A stretch of 64,000 bases of DNA from Nocardia pneumoniae NBRC 100136 (GCF_000308755.1 NZ_BAGF01000049.1:1-64000), one strand, 5' to 3'. Shown: positions 33,334 to 43,556, counted from the first letter of the stretch. The notes: generated from the sequence alone by a model not told the origin. Translations and numbers: made by a program.

Positions 33334-36300
33334 CGCCCGGCCTCCCCGGCCAGCAGCGCCGACAGTGCTACGACCAGATCGGCGGGCGGATACCAGTCGA
33401 AGACGCCGCAACCGGACGGCGTCTCCGGCCCGATCATGCCGCGCACGAACAGGTAGCGAACGCCACCGAGGTGACGCGCCGGGTCGTAGCCCGGCAGTCG
33501 CCAGCGCAGATACCTGTGCAGCGCAACCGAATACAGCAGCGCCTGCAGTGGATAGTGGGAGTGCAGCATCTCGGCGGCCATCCGGTCGCGCGTGTAATGC
33601 GCGACGGTGAGATCACCGGTGCCCAGCCGGTTGGTCTTGTAGTCCACGATGACGAATCGCGGCGCCGCGTCATCCGGGACGCGCAGCACGGCGTCGATAC
33701 TGCCGGTCAGGTAGCCGCGCAGCGGGATGTCCTCCAGCGCCGCCATCAGGTCCGCGTACTCGTACAGGTCGTCGTCGGCCGGGAGGTGGGCGCGCAGCAG
33801 GTCGGCGATCCGCCGCAATGTCGCCGCGGTCGCGCCGGTCCGGTCTCCACCCGCCAGCGGCAGTTCGAATTCGAGTTCGGTGAGGCGGTCGCGGCAGGCG
33901 ACGTCGGCCAGGCAGCCGGACCCGAGCGGGGTCCGCAGCACCGCGAGCAGCGCCGTGGCGAGCTGTTCGGGGTCCGCCTCGGCCATCAGTTCCGTCACCG
34001 CCGCGCGGCACCGGTCGCGTACTTCGGCCGCCAGATCGGCGCGATCGGTGTCGATCCGTTCCAGCACGCCGTGCACGAGCGTCCCGAATTCCGCGCCGTA
34101 GGGCAGCGCGTTCATCAGCGAGGCGACGCCGGTGGGCTCCGGTTCGGACGCGCCGATCGGCGGTGCGCTCGCGGGCTCGTCACCAGGGCCCCTGGCATCC
34201 TCCGGTTCGCTGTCGGTGTCGAGCGCGGCAGGTCCGTGCGCCGACGCGGTGAGCGCCGAGTACGAGGTGCGCCGCCACTGCTGGTCCAGGACGCGGTCGA
34301 ACCGCGCGGCCGCCAGCTCGCCGAGCACGGGTTCGGTACGCACCCGCCGGATCGGGATGTCGTCGCTTGCTGCTGCCGCCGTCACCGAGACGGCCGCTCC
34401 CGCGTCCTGGGCCCACGCCGAAAGGGCGGAGGCGGCATCGGCATCCGCGGGCACGGTGGCGCGCGCGGCGACCGCGGCGCCGCGGTCGGCCCGCCCGAAG
34501 ACCATCCGGTGCAGCGGGGAAGCCGCGGTGGTGATCGCCGGCGCCCACCAGGCGACGATCTGGCACATCGCCCGCGTGAGCGCGACGTATAGCAGCCGCA
34601 GCTCCTCTCCAGCCTCCTCGGCTTCGCTGCGCGCCTTGCGTTCGGCGTAACCCGCCGCGTCCGGACCGCCCACGTCGAGCACGCGCGCACCCTCGTCGTC
34701 GTGGAACAGCAGCGTCGCCGGGTACGGGTTCTTCGCGCTGTCCCAGGCGAACGGCAGGTAGACGATCGGGAATTCCAGTCCCTTGCTGGCGTGCACGGTG
34801 GCGATCTGCACGGCGGCGGCGTCGCGGTCCAGCCTGCGGCTGCGGTCGGCGACGGCGCCGGAGGCGGGATCGCGCACCCGGTCGGCCAGCCATCGGGTCA
34901 GTGCGGTAAGCCCGAGTCCTTCGGTGAGCGCGACCTGGTCGAGCAGCTGCGCGATGTGCCGCAGGTCGGTGAGCTGGCGCTCCCCGTTCTCCACGGCGAG
35001 CAGCCGCTGCGCCAGGCACGCGTCGGCGGAGATCTTCTCGAAGACGGCCGCGAAGCCCGCGCGGGTGAACAGCCGCGCGGCCTCGCGCAATTGCGCGCTG
35101 ACCCGCCCGACGAGATCGGCTCCCCCGCTGTCGATCTCGGCCGCGGTGACGCCGAGCAGCGGGGTGCACGCGGCCAGCCGCACCCGGTCGCCGCGGTGCG
35201 GCTGTTCCAGCGCCCGCAGCACCCACAGCCAGTCGGTCGCGCTGCTGGTCGCGAAGACGCTTGTGCCGCCGGCGAGCACGGAGGCGACGCCGACGCGGTC
35301 CAGCGCGGCGCGCACCACCTCGATCTGCGAGCGGGTCCGCACCAGCACCGCGATGTCACCGGGTCCGATCGGCCTGCGCGCCGCGTCGCCCGGCAGCCGC
35401 ATGTCCGAATCGGACTCGGCCACAGCAAGTTCCGATTTCACATCGAGCAGCACGCCGGATTCGAGCAGGCCGACGATGTCGGCGGCGAGGTCGTCGGCGA
35501 CCTTGGCGCGCATCCGGCCGACGGACGGGAACCCGGACTTGTTCAGCGGCCCGGCGCCCGTGCGGGGCAGGCATCGCAGGCGCATCGGGGTGATCAGCTG
35601 CCGCGGACCGGACAACCGCGACCACGGCCTGGTCGGGGTGACCGGATGCACGCCGATCTCCTTGTGCCCCAGCGCGGCACCGCCCTGCAGGTGGTCCAGC
35701 GCGGCCAGCAGTCCCGCGTCGCTGCGCCAGTTGGTGGTGAGCTCCTTGCGGGTGTCGGCGTGCGCGACCGCGTCCAGGTAGCTGAGCACCTCGGCGCCGC
35801 GAAAGGCGTAGATCGCCTGCTTCGGGTCGCCGACCAAGACCAGCGTGGTATGCCCGTGGAACGACCTGCGCAGGATGTCCCATTGCAGCGGGTCGGTGTC
35901 CTGGAACTCGTCGACCAGGGCGACGCGGTAGCGCTCCCGGATGCGGCGGCACGCGCGGGCGCCGTGGTCCGGATCGGCGAGTACGTCGTGCAGCAGCACC
36001 AGCAGATCGTCGAAGTCGCGCAGCCCCGCAAGCCGTTTGCGTCGTTCGGTCTCCGCGCGGACGGCCTGCGCGAACGCCACACGCTCGCTCGCACCGGACT
36101 CGCCGTCGGGGACGAGCACCGCGTGCCGGTCGCGCACCGCCGCCAGCGCGAGCGTGCGGGCCTCTTTCACCGGGAACGGAGGTTCGGCGCGGGCGTAGCG
36201 GTTGAGGTACAAATCGTCGACCACGGTGGCGACCAGGTCGTCCACGTTCTCCACCAGACGGGTGCCGGGATCGTGTTCGCCCGCGAACCCGAGCTCATCG

Positions 36301-36731
36301 AGCATGCGCTGACAGAAGCTGTGCGTGGTGGCGATGGTGCCCGCGTCGAAATCCGACAGCGCCGTCAGCAGGCGCCGCTGCCGCAGCCGCACCTCCGCTT
36401 CGTCGGCGTCCGCCAGATACCGGACCAGCTCGTCGGCGTGTGCCCGCGCCGCGTCCGGGTCGGCCAATCCGGCGGCGACGGCGACGAACCGGTCGCGGGT
36501 GCGCTCCCGCAGCTCCTGCGTGGCGGCGCGGCTGAACGTCACCAGCAGCAGCTGGGCCACCTCGATCCCGGCCTCGGCGACGTAGCGCACGGCGAGCCCG
36601 ACGATGGCATGCGTCTTGCCGGTGCCCGCACTGGCTTCCAGCACGGTCGTTCCGGTCGGCAAGGGACCGTACGGCTCGAACGCGGCGGCGTCGAACGCGG
36701 CCGCGGTGAAGGAGGTTTCCTGGACGGTCAC
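33330..36731 (-). CDS. recB: Exodeoxyribonuclease V subunit RecB
   Basis: The 1133-residue SF1A helicase-nuclease has Walker A EASAGTGKTHAI near residue 33, LVDEFQDTDPLQW (motif II), LVGDPKQAIYAFRGA (motif III) and ATVHASKGLEFPIVY. The C-terminal nuclease carries VIVDYKTNRLG, the DYK core of the RecB nuclease. GTG 36731 is preceded by GGGAGG; the frame reads on upstream without support. It is coupled to recD. Together with RecC it forms the double-strand break resection machine. Confidence 0.93.
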   Translation of the reverse strand: MTVQETSFTAAAFDAAAFEPYGPLPTGTTVLEASAGTGKTHAIVGLAVRYVAEAGIEVAQLLLVTFSRAATQELRERTRDRFVAVAAGLADPDAARAHADELVRYLADADEAEVRLRQRRLLTALSDFDAGTIATTHSFCQRMLDELGFAGEHDPGTRLVENVDDLVATVVDDLYLNRYARAEPPFPVKEARTLALAAVRDRHAVLVPDGESGASERVAFAQAVRAETERRKRLAGLRDFDDLLVLLHDVLADPDHGARACRRIRERYRVALVDEFQDTDPLQWDILRRSFHGHTTLVLVGDPKQAIYAFRGAEVLSYLDAVAHADTRKELTTNWRSDAGLLAALDHLQGGAALGHKEIGVHPVTPTRPWSRLSGPRQLITPMRLRCLPRTGAGPLNKSGFPSVGRMRAKVADDLAADIVGLLESGVLLDVKSELAVAESDSDMRLPGDAARRPIGPGDIAVLVRTRSQIEVVRAALDRVGVASVLAGGTSVFATSSATDWLWVLRALEQPHRGDRVRLAACTPLLGVTAAEIDSGGADLVGRVSAQLREAARLFTRAGFAAVFEKISADACLAQRLLAVENGERQLTDLRHIAQLLDQVALTEGLGLTALTRWLADRVRDPASGAVADRSRRLDRDAAAVQIATVHASKGLEFPIVYLPFAWDSAKNPYPATLLFHDDEGARVLDVGGPDAAGYAERKARSEAEEAGEELRLLYVALTRAMCQIVAWWAPAITTAASPLHRMVFGRADRGAAVAARATVPADADAASALSAWAQDAGAAVSVTAAAASDDIPIRRVRTEPVLGELAAARFDRVLDQQWRRTSYSALTASAHGPAALDTDSEPEDARGPGDEPASAPPIGASEPEPTGVASLMNALPYGAEFGTLVHGVLERIDTDRADLAAEVRDRCRAAVTELMAEADPEQLATALLAVLRTPLGSGCLADVACRDRLTELEFELPLAGGDRTGATAATLRRIADLLRAHLPADDDLYEYADLMAALEDIPLRGYLTGSIDAVLRVPDDAAPRFVIVDYKTNRLGTGDLTVAHYTRDRMAAEMLHSHYPLQALLYSVALHRYLRWRLPGYDPARHLGGVRYLFVRGMIGPETPSGCGVFDWYPPADLVVALSALLAGEAGR

Positions 36732-36752
36732 GCGTGCCTCCCTCCTGCGCGG

Positions 36753-36798
36753 CCGGATGTCACGCGGTCTGCGGATGTCACGCGGTCTGCGGATGTCG
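36753..36798. repeat. 18-bp tandem repeat between recC and recB
   Basis: The unit GCGGATGTCACGCGGTCT occurs about 2.6 times (36753-36770 with one mismatch, 36771-36788, and a partial third to 36798). It sits in the 262-base gap upstream of recB. It may vary in copy number between strains. No function is evident. Confidence 0.6.
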
Positions 36799-36993
36799 TG
36801 CGCGCGTGGTGGAGCGGCCGCGCCGCGCCGACCGGATCCGGGGTACCAGCCGGAAACGACAGTCCGAGCTGCCATTCTGCCGTGCGCGCGACCGCGCAAC
36901 GGCGACCAACACGCCCCGAGGCGGTGGTGGATTCCCCTGCGCCGCACCGAAGCGCGCCCACCGGACGCCGCCGACCGGCCCGATCATCACCGA

Positions 36994-39900
36994 TCACGGC
37001 TGCCCCTGGCTTTCCGCGGCCAGCAGCGGAGCCCAGATCCGCCGGGCCAGCGCGCCGAATCGGGTGGCCTCACCCGGCTCTCCCGCGGGCGCGGGTGCCG
37101 CCATCAGGTCGTCGAGCCGGGGCGCCGGGCCCCAGACGTAGCGCAGGTGGCGGTCGGTGTGATCGCCGAATGGTCCGGGACCGTTGGGGCCGCCGTTGAA
37201 TTCACGCTCCGCCGCGGCGATCGCTTCGTCGACACCCGCCCCGCGGAAGCGTCGTTCGGCGTAGACCGCGGTGGCGGTGGGCGCGACGGGCAGCGGTTCG
37301 GTCAGCCCCGCGTCGCGCAGGGCGACCAGCTCGCGCAGGATCTCCGCGGCCACCGGCGCGTCGGGTGCGGTGAGCTCACAACGCCATGCGGGACGGCCGA
37401 ATTGGCCACGGCCGGTGCTCACCGCGCGCCACGACCGGTCCTCGGTGACGGCGAGGGCGAGCAGCGAAACCCACGCGCCGACACGGTGCTTCGGGGCGAT
37501 CCGGGAGAAGGTGGTGCGGACCAGCGTTTCGCCGCGCACCTCCGGCACGGTGCCGGTGAGCCTGCGTCCGTTGCCCAGATCCGCCGCGATGTCCACGGCG
37601 CGCGGAGTGCCCGCGTAGTCCGCCTGCGCGACGCGCACCAACCGGTCCACGGTGTGCTCCACCTCGTCGAGGACGGCCGCGCCGAAACCGAAGGGCGGCA
37701 GGGTGCCGCGCCGCCATTCCGCCGCCCGCAACCCCGCCGGATCCGCGCCGGTCAGGCGGGCGGCGAGGAGACGCTCGCCCAGTTCCCATTTGGCGAGGCC
37801 GTCGAGTTCGATGGGCAGCCGGTCGGCGATGTCCTCCTCGTGCTCCGGGACGCGCAGGCCGAGGCGCTGCCACAGGAACGCCCGCACGGGATGCTCGGCG
37901 AACGAGATCAGGTCGGCCAGTGCCACATCCGTCGTTTCGGCGGGCGGCAGGGGTGTGGGCAGGAACGCGGGACGCGGCTGCGCGGGCCGACCGGACGCCT
38001 GCGCGCCCGCCAGCGCCGCGGTGTCGAAACTGAACGGGCGCTCGGCTCGGAAATTGCGGCGGTCGAAGTCTTGCAGCGGATGCCGCGTGACCACCGCGTC
38101 CATCGCGGCGCCGACGTGCGCCCGCAGCGCGTCCAGCAGTTCGGCGACCGGGATGGCGGGCGGGCGGTGCGCCCCGGTCACCGGATCGGCGCCGGTGTGG
38201 AACACCAGCAGCGTGTCCCGGGCCGCGAGCACCGCGTCCAGCAGCAGCTGCCGGTCCTCGCTGCGCGGATCCCGCTCACCCAGCAGCGGTTGCCTGGCCA
38301 GCAGGTCGTCACCGTCCGCGCCGCTCGCGCGCGGGAACACCTCGTCGTCCAAGCCGAGCAGCACCACCACCCGGTGCGGCACCGACCGCATCGGCACCAT
38401 CGTGCAGACGGTCAGCTCTCCGGTACGGAAGTTGGCCCTGGTCGGCCGCGCCGCCAGCCGCGAACGCAGCAGCACCCCGACGTCGGCCAGCCGCAACGAC
38501 ACCTCACCCGCGTGCTCGGTCGCGGCGGCGAGCTCCTGCCTGGCCTCGGTGCGCATCCACGCCTGGGCATCCGGCACGTCGGTCAGCAGATCCAGCGCGC
38601 GGCCGAGCACCGCCGCCCACTCCTGCGCGGGTCGCGGACCGCGCAGGTCGCGCAGGCACACCGCGAGCCGATCGATGTACTCGGCGAAGCGTCCGGCCAG
38701 GTCGACGTCGTTGCTGTCCACGTCGTCCAGTGGCAGCGCGAGATCCAGCCAGTCTTCGGAGGTTTCGCCCGCGGTGACGCCGAGCAGGATCCGGTCCACC
38801 GCGCTGTTGAGCGTGTTCTGCGCGAAGTCGGCGAGCCCGAACGCCTGCCGCTGGCGCTGCCCGATCCCCCAGCGCGCACCGGATTCGGCCGCCCACTCGC
38901 GCAATCGTTCGACATCGTCGTCGTCGAAACCGCAACGGCGCCGGACGGCTTCGGCCGCCGCGAGGTCGAGCACCTGGGTCACGGTCACCCTCCCGTCGGC
39001 CAATTCCAGCAGCACACCGATCACCGCGAGCAGCGGATTGGTCACCCCGCGCCCCCGGTCGGCCAAACGCACCCGCAGCCGATGGCCCGGATGCTCCGAA
39101 TCGGCCTGCGCCTCCGGTGATCCCGGCGTCCGCTGCCCGAACGCCGCGCGCACCAGCGGCGCGTACGCCTCCACCTCCGGGCACATGACCAGCACGTCGC
39201 GCGGCTGGAGCGTCTCGTCGGCCGCGAACAGCCCGAGCAGGCATTCCCGCAGCACTTCGACCTGCCGCGCGGGACCGTGACAGGCGTGCACCTGCACGGT
39301 GCCGTCCGCGGCCACCGCTCCCGGCGCCGGTGGCCATCGGTCGTCACGGATGCCCGCCTGCAACGCACGCAGCAAGGTCGTGGGCGAACCACCTTCCGGT
39401 GCACCGCTCTCGGTTCCAGTCACGGCGGAATGGTGTGTGTCGGAGCCGGTAGGCGTGAGCCCGGCCAGCCGCTGCTGGAGCTCCCGGACGTCGCGGGCCA
39501 GTCCGGCCAGCAGCGGATGCGACACCGCCGCGGCGCTGCGATCCTCGGCACGGGTACGCGCCGGTGGCATCCGGTCCACGCGCGACCAGAGGACCGGGCT
39601 CGGATGCGCGAGCCACAAGTGGATGTCGCGGGCGGCGGCCAGGGCCGAGACCACCGCGAGCTGGTCGCTGGGGAGCCGGGTCACCCCGAACAGCGACACC
39701 CGCGGGGGAAGCGGGACCAGATCGGGTTCCGCACGCAAGCGCGCGCAGGCGGCCTCGAGCCGCTCGGCCGGGCTGGGTTCCCCGATCTCGGCGCGCAGCC
39801 TGCGCCAGAGCATGGGTTGCCAGAGCAGGTCGTCGGGTACCGCGGCGCCCGCGCCGTCGGTGTCCCGGCCCGCCGCCCACTCGGTGATCAGCGCCGGGCG

Positions 39901-40362
39901 CTGGGCGCCGTAGCTGTCGAACAGCGCGGCCACTTCCGCCGCGGTCGCGTAACGCCGCCCGAGGCGGTGCTCGCGGCCCGCGCCGCTCGGCGCGCCCAGA
40001 TGCCTGGCCAGCACGGCGCACCACGGCTCGGGCAACGACGCATCGATCACCCGGAGCAGCGTCCACACGGCCCGCTCCTGCGCCCACGGGTCGTCCTCGG
40101 GCGCCACCCCGCTCGCCGCGGCCAGCACTTCGGCGACCAGCGCGGCCGGTGACGGAAAGGCGATGTTCGCGCAGACACCGTCGGCCGAGTCGCCCGCCCC
40201 GAGCACCGCCGAGAGCGACTGCGTCAGCCAGCGCTCCACGCCTTTGGCGGGCACCGCGACCACTTCCGCCGCGAACGGGTCCTCCTGCGGCGACGACAGC
40301 ACCCCGGCGAGCGCCTGGGCAAGGACGTCGGCGCGCTCGGCACGGTGGATGTGCAGCGGCAT
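36994..40362 (-). CDS. recC: Exodeoxyribonuclease V subunit RecC
   Basis: The 1122-residue protein begins MPLHIHRAERADVLAQALAG and contains FAAEVVAVPAKGVERWL, the conserved RecC N-terminal motif. It also has PRVSLFGVTRLPSDQL, DVLVMCPEVEAYAPLV and VVLLGLDDEVFPR. RecC has an inactive helicase fold that splits the strands and, in enterobacteria, recognises Chi. It is first in the recC-recB-recD set. The 262-base spacer to recB is longer than usual for this operon and holds a small tandem repeat. Confidence 0.92.
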   Translation of the reverse strand: MPLHIHRAERADVLAQALAGVLSSPQEDPFAAEVVAVPAKGVERWLTQSLSAVLGAGDSADGVCANIAFPSPAALVAEVLAAASGVAPEDDPWAQERAVWTLLRVIDASLPEPWCAVLARHLGAPSGAGREHRLGRRYATAAEVAALFDSYGAQRPALITEWAAGRDTDGAGAAVPDDLLWQPMLWRRLRAEIGEPSPAERLEAACARLRAEPDLVPLPPRVSLFGVTRLPSDQLAVVSALAAARDIHLWLAHPSPVLWSRVDRMPPARTRAEDRSAAAVSHPLLAGLARDVRELQQRLAGLTPTGSDTHHSAVTGTESGAPEGGSPTTLLRALQAGIRDDRWPPAPGAVAADGTVQVHACHGPARQVEVLRECLLGLFAADETLQPRDVLVMCPEVEAYAPLVRAAFGQRTPGSPEAQADSEHPGHRLRVRLADRGRGVTNPLLAVIGVLLELADGRVTVTQVLDLAAAEAVRRRCGFDDDDVERLREWAAESGARWGIGQRQRQAFGLADFAQNTLNSAVDRILLGVTAGETSEDWLDLALPLDDVDSNDVDLAGRFAEYIDRLAVCLRDLRGPRPAQEWAAVLGRALDLLTDVPDAQAWMRTEARQELAAATEHAGEVSLRLADVGVLLRSRLAARPTRANFRTGELTVCTMVPMRSVPHRVVVLLGLDDEVFPRASGADGDDLLARQPLLGERDPRSEDRQLLLDAVLAARDTLLVFHTGADPVTGAHRPPAIPVAELLDALRAHVGAAMDAVVTRHPLQDFDRRNFRAERPFSFDTAALAGAQASGRPAQPRPAFLPTPLPPAETTDVALADLISFAEHPVRAFLWQRLGLRVPEHEEDIADRLPIELDGLAKWELGERLLAARLTGADPAGLRAAEWRRGTLPPFGFGAAVLDEVEHTVDRLVRVAQADYAGTPRAVDIAADLGNGRRLTGTVPEVRGETLVRTTFSRIAPKHRVGAWVSLLALAVTEDRSWRAVSTGRGQFGRPAWRCELTAPDAPVAAEILRELVALRDAGLTEPLPVAPTATAVYAERRFRGAGVDEAIAAAEREFNGGPNGPGPFGDHTDRHLRYVWGPAPRLDDLMAAPAPAGEPGEATRFGALARRIWAPLLAAESQGQP

Positions 40363-40590
40363 CTGCGCCCTCTCGGTCGATGGGTGCCGGGCAGCGCTGG
40401 CCTCGGACTTCGTGCACGTTTATACGCCCGGCGACCGACGCGCAATCGCACCGCCCCATCCGGACGGTAGTGAAATAGACCACACCAGAACGGATTACTC
40501 CGTCGTGTCATGCGGGCCGCACACGGCCTATGTGCGACAGTGCTGCACCGGGGAGGGACGAGAGCTGCACCGAAAGGCTGGTTCGCGTTC

Positions 40591-40797
40591 ATGGATGCGA
40601 TGGTGATTCCCCTGGTTCCGAAAGGCGGATTCACGGTCCGCCGAGTCGGTGACCGCTGGGAGCTCGTCAACTCGCGCCACTACGGTCGTACCGTCGTCCT
40701 CCATTCCTGGCCCCGGGACCGGCACACCGAGGCGTTCGAGCACTGCTACCGCCTCAACGGACGGACGGTCGAGGAACTGCGCGCCGCCTTCCGCTGA
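40591..40797 (+). CDS. Small conserved-looking hypothetical protein
   Basis: The 68-residue protein MDAMVIPLVPKGGFTVRRVG continues with DRWELVNSRHYGRTVVLHSW. It is divergent from recC. ATG 40591 was chosen because the conserved-looking part begins there; the ATG at 40600 is equally possible, and an in-frame start at 40510 would add residues of random character. The pattern suggests a small beta-rich fold. No family is recognised. Confidence 0.55.
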   Translation: MDAMVIPLVPKGGFTVRRVGDRWELVNSRHYGRTVVLHSWPRDRHTEAFEHCYRLNGRTVEELRAAFR

Positions 40798-40904
40798 ACC
40801 GCTCTGGCCTGCGACGACGTCGAAACCCGGTGCGAGGCAAGCACGCAAACGCCCGAATAGCACAACCCGGACCCGAGCTCAAGACGTGCGAAGGGACCCG
40901 CGAT

Positions 40905-41807
40905 GTGCGATCGTGGTCCCTCGTGCGTTATCCGTCCCCCGCCACCCGGACCGTTCCCCGCGTGGCCGCCTCCGCCTGTGTCCTCGCCGCCACGGCGCTC
41001 CTCACTCCGAGCCTGCCTGCCATACTCCCGACCGCGGGCGCCGCGCCGCTCGCGCATACGCAGGGATGCCTGGCCGGTTTCGACTGCGATATGAGCAGCC
41101 GCATCGCCGCCGTCGACGCCTACTTGAAGAACCGTCCCGGCGTCACCGGCTACGTCGTGCGCGATCGGGTGTCCGGCGGGGTCTACGCCAACGCGAACGC
41201 GGAGAACGCGGTCTGGACCGCGTCCACGATCAAGCTCGCGATCGCCGCGGATCTGCTGAATCGGGCGCGGGTCGGCGCGATCGCGCTGTCGCCGGAAGAC
41301 CGTGGCCTGCTGGAATCGATGCTGGCCACCTCCAACGACGGCGCCGCCGACGTGCTGTGGACGAAGTACGCGGGGATCGACCGGATGGCGTTCAACAACG
41401 CCTTCCGCGCCAACGGCATGACCTCGCTGGTGCCGCAGCCGACCAACACCGCGCTGTTCCCGGACTGGTCGTTCCAGAAGTGCACCGCCGCCGACCTGGA
41501 CCGGCTGATGAACCACATCCTCGAGCAGATGCACCCCGACGACCGCAACTACCTGGTGGACCGGATGCGCGCGGTCGACTCCAACCAGCACTGGGGCGTA
41601 TGGGGCGCGGGTGCGAAGATGCGGCCGGGCCTGAAGAACGGCTGGTCCGCCGAGCAGGGCGGCTGGGTGGTCAACTCGGTGGGCTTCGCGGGACCGGGCG
41701 AGCGCTACACCCTGGCCATCATGACGTCGCTGGGTGACGCGGGCGGCTACACCGAGGGCGCCGACACCGATACCAAGATCGCGGAGATGCTCCTCGCCGG
41801 GCGGTGA
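40905..41807 (+). CDS. Secreted serine hydrolase, class A beta-lactamase-like
   Basis: The 300-residue protein starts with a signal peptide (Arg-containing start, hydrophobic core about residues 18-33, Ala-rich cleavage region near 47). The mature part has S107-T-I-K110, the SxxK catalytic motif, and S143-N-D where class A enzymes have SDN. K-N-G appears where KTG is expected. It thus belongs to the beta-lactamase/transpeptidase-like fold. The altered motifs make true beta-lactamase activity uncertain. GTG 40905 follows AAGGGA at eight bases; ATG 40830 would extend the frame without a signal sequence. Confidence 0.75.
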   Translation: MRSWSLVRYPSPATRTVPRVAASACVLAATALLTPSLPAILPTAGAAPLAHTQGCLAGFDCDMSSRIAAVDAYLKNRPGVTGYVVRDRVSGGVYANANAENAVWTASTIKLAIAADLLNRARVGAIALSPEDRGLLESMLATSNDGAADVLWTKYAGIDRMAFNNAFRANGMTSLVPQPTNTALFPDWSFQKCTAADLDRLMNHILEQMHPDDRNYLVDRMRAVDSNQHWGVWGAGAKMRPGLKNGWSAEQGGWVVNSVGFAGPGERYTLAIMTSLGDAGGYTEGADTDTKIAEMLLAGR

Positions 41808-41842
41808 CTGTGTCTGATTTGCAGCGCCTGCGGCGCTGCGTG

Positions 41843-41935
41843 TTCGCGGCCCCGGGAAGTCTCGCGTCCGAGCGACCGAGACTCGCGCCTGCGGCGCATG
41901 CGCTTCGGTCACTCGGACGCGAGACGGGCCGCGAA
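41843..41935. terminator. Long hairpin between convergent genes
   Basis: Bases 41859-41879 and 41905-41925 form a 21-bp stem with one mismatch. An outer stem TTCGCGGCCC / GGGCCGCGAA (41843-41852, 41926-41935) extends it past a small bulge. Just before it, 41821-41839 forms a separate 8-bp hairpin. The structure lies between the serine hydrolase and the convergent P450 gene and probably stops transcription from both sides. Confidence 0.6.
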
Positions 41936-42059
41936 CGGTGCTCGTAAGACTCGCACCCGACGGGGCTGGGAATGTCCGAATCGGCTGGGTGTTCGTTTGC
42001 CAGCCGCTGCGGCGCCCGTAAGACAGAGCAACCCACAGAGCCGGGAGGGTGCGAATCGC

Positions 42060-43556
42060 TCAGGTGGCGGCGCGCCTGCGCAGCGTCATGGGCGCGCCGT
42101 CCCTGGGGAAGGGGATCGTGGTGAATCCCCAGGGCATCCGGTATTTCTCCGGGATGCGCCACTCGTATTCGCGCACCAAGGCGGCGGTCACCGTCTTGAC
42201 CTCGAAGGTGCCGAAGTGCATCCCGATGCACTTGTGCGCGCCCGCGCCGAACGGCATCCAGGCCAGGCGGTGCGACTTGTCCTCGCGCCGCTGCTCGCCG
42301 AACCGTTCGGGGTCGAATCGCTCGGGCTGGGTCCATAGCTCGGGCAGCAGGTGGTTGACCTGGTAGGCGAGGTCGACCGGGGCGCCGGCCGGAATGTAGT
42401 GCCCGGCGATCTCGGTGTCGCGCACGGCGCGGCGCGACAATCCCGGAACCGGCGGCATCAACCGCAGGCTTTCCTTCACGACCAGGTCCAGGTCGCGCAG
42501 TCCCTCCAGATCCGCGATGGTCGGCGGCGCGTCGCCGAGCCGTTCGTCCATCCCGAGCACCTCGGCTCGCACCCGCTGCTGCCAGTCCGGGTGTTTGCCC
42601 AGGTAGTAGGCGACCGCGGTGGCCGTGGTCGTCGTGGTGTCGTGCGCGGCCATGATCAGGAAGATCATGTGGTTCACCACGTCGGCGTCGCCGAAGACGC
42701 CGCCGTCCTCGCTGCGCGCGTGGCACAGCCCGGAGAAGAAGTCGGGCGATTCGGTGCGGCGCTTCCGCGGCAGCATGGCGGTGAAGTACTCCTCGAGCAC
42801 CCTCCGGCCGCGCAGTCCGGCCCGCCAGTTGCCGCCGGGCACGGAGTGCCGGATGATGGCCAGCCCGGCGTGGGTGCAGTCGACGAACGCGTCGATGAGC
42901 TGCTGGCGCCGCGGGCCGACGTCGACGGCCATGAATGTCTCTCCGGCGATGTCGAGGGTCAGCTCCTTGATCGTCGGATACAGCCGCACGGTGCGCTCGG
43001 CGTCGCGGCCCCGCGGAACCCACCGCGCGATGCTCGCGCGCACCACCGGGGTCAGCGCCGCCAAGTGCGCCTCCAGCCGGTCCCTGGTGAAGGCCTGCTG
43101 CATGATCCGACGATGGAATTTGTGCTCGTCGAATTCCAGCAGCAGCAGTCCGCGCCGAAAGAACGGTCCGATGAAGTAATCCCAGCCCTGGCCGAAGTCG
43201 CGGCGCCGGTGACCGAGCACCTCGTCGAGCGCGTCCGGCCCCGCGACCAGCACCCGGTCCACGCCGAGCGAGGTGTTCAGCGAGACCGGCCCGTAGCGGC
43301 GGTAGCGCTCCATCATCTCGGCCGGACCCCAGCGCATGTAATGCAATGCCCGGCCCAGATAGGGCAATCCGGCATCGCCGCGCACGGCGACGGTGTCGCT
43401 GCCGCGCGGCGGCGTGGCCAGCACCTGGCGCCGTTCCGGCAGCAGCCCCAGCGCACGGTCGATGAGATGATCGTGCGGGACCTCGATCAGCGCGACATTC
43501 TCCGATTCGGCCTGCACACTGGTTTTTCGGCCGATCACGCGGTCACCGGTGACCAT
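42060..43556 (-). CDS. Cytochrome P450, CYP136-like
   Basis: The 498-residue P450 has the heme-binding loop FGAGAHKCIG, the ExxR motif in KESLR and the I-helix AHDTTTTT. It resembles remembered mycobacterial CYP136 in stretches such as GDAGLPYLG and IGPFFRRGLLLLEF...FHRRIMQ. Oxidation of a sterol or fatty substrate is plausible for the family but unproven. ATG 43556 is preceded by GGGAGG. No ferredoxin or reductase gene lies beside it, so it must use partners from elsewhere. It is divergent from the NADH dehydrogenase gene. Confidence 0.88.
   Translation of the reverse strand: MVTGDRVIGRKTSVQAESENVALIEVPHDHLIDRALGLLPERRQVLATPPRGSDTVAVRGDAGLPYLGRALHYMRWGPAEMMERYRRYGPVSLNTSLGVDRVLVAGPDALDEVLGHRRRDFGQGWDYFIGPFFRRGLLLLEFDEHKFHRRIMQQAFTRDRLEAHLAALTPVVRASIARWVPRGRDAERTVRLYPTIKELTLDIAGETFMAVDVGPRRQQLIDAFVDCTHAGLAIIRHSVPGGNWRAGLRGRRVLEEYFTAMLPRKRRTESPDFFSGLCHARSEDGGVFGDADVVNHMIFLIMAAHDTTTTTATAVAYYLGKHPDWQQRVRAEVLGMDERLGDAPPTIADLEGLRDLDLVVKESLRLMPPVPGLSRRAVRDTEIAGHYIPAGAPVDLAYQVNHLLPELWTQPERFDPERFGEQRREDKSHRLAWMPFGAGAHKCIGMHFGTFEVKTVTAALVREYEWRIPEKYRMPWGFTTIPFPRDGAPMTLRRRAAT

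Noticed and set aside
36604..39120. A very long plus-strand frame antisense to recB and recC
   Set aside because: The translation is Arg/Gly/Gln-rich with no motif, while recB and recC on the other strand have complete family motifs.
40905..41807. Calling the serine hydrolase a true class A beta-lactamase
   Set aside because: SxxK is present, but the SDN and KTG motifs are altered and no class A omega-loop Glu motif was identified.
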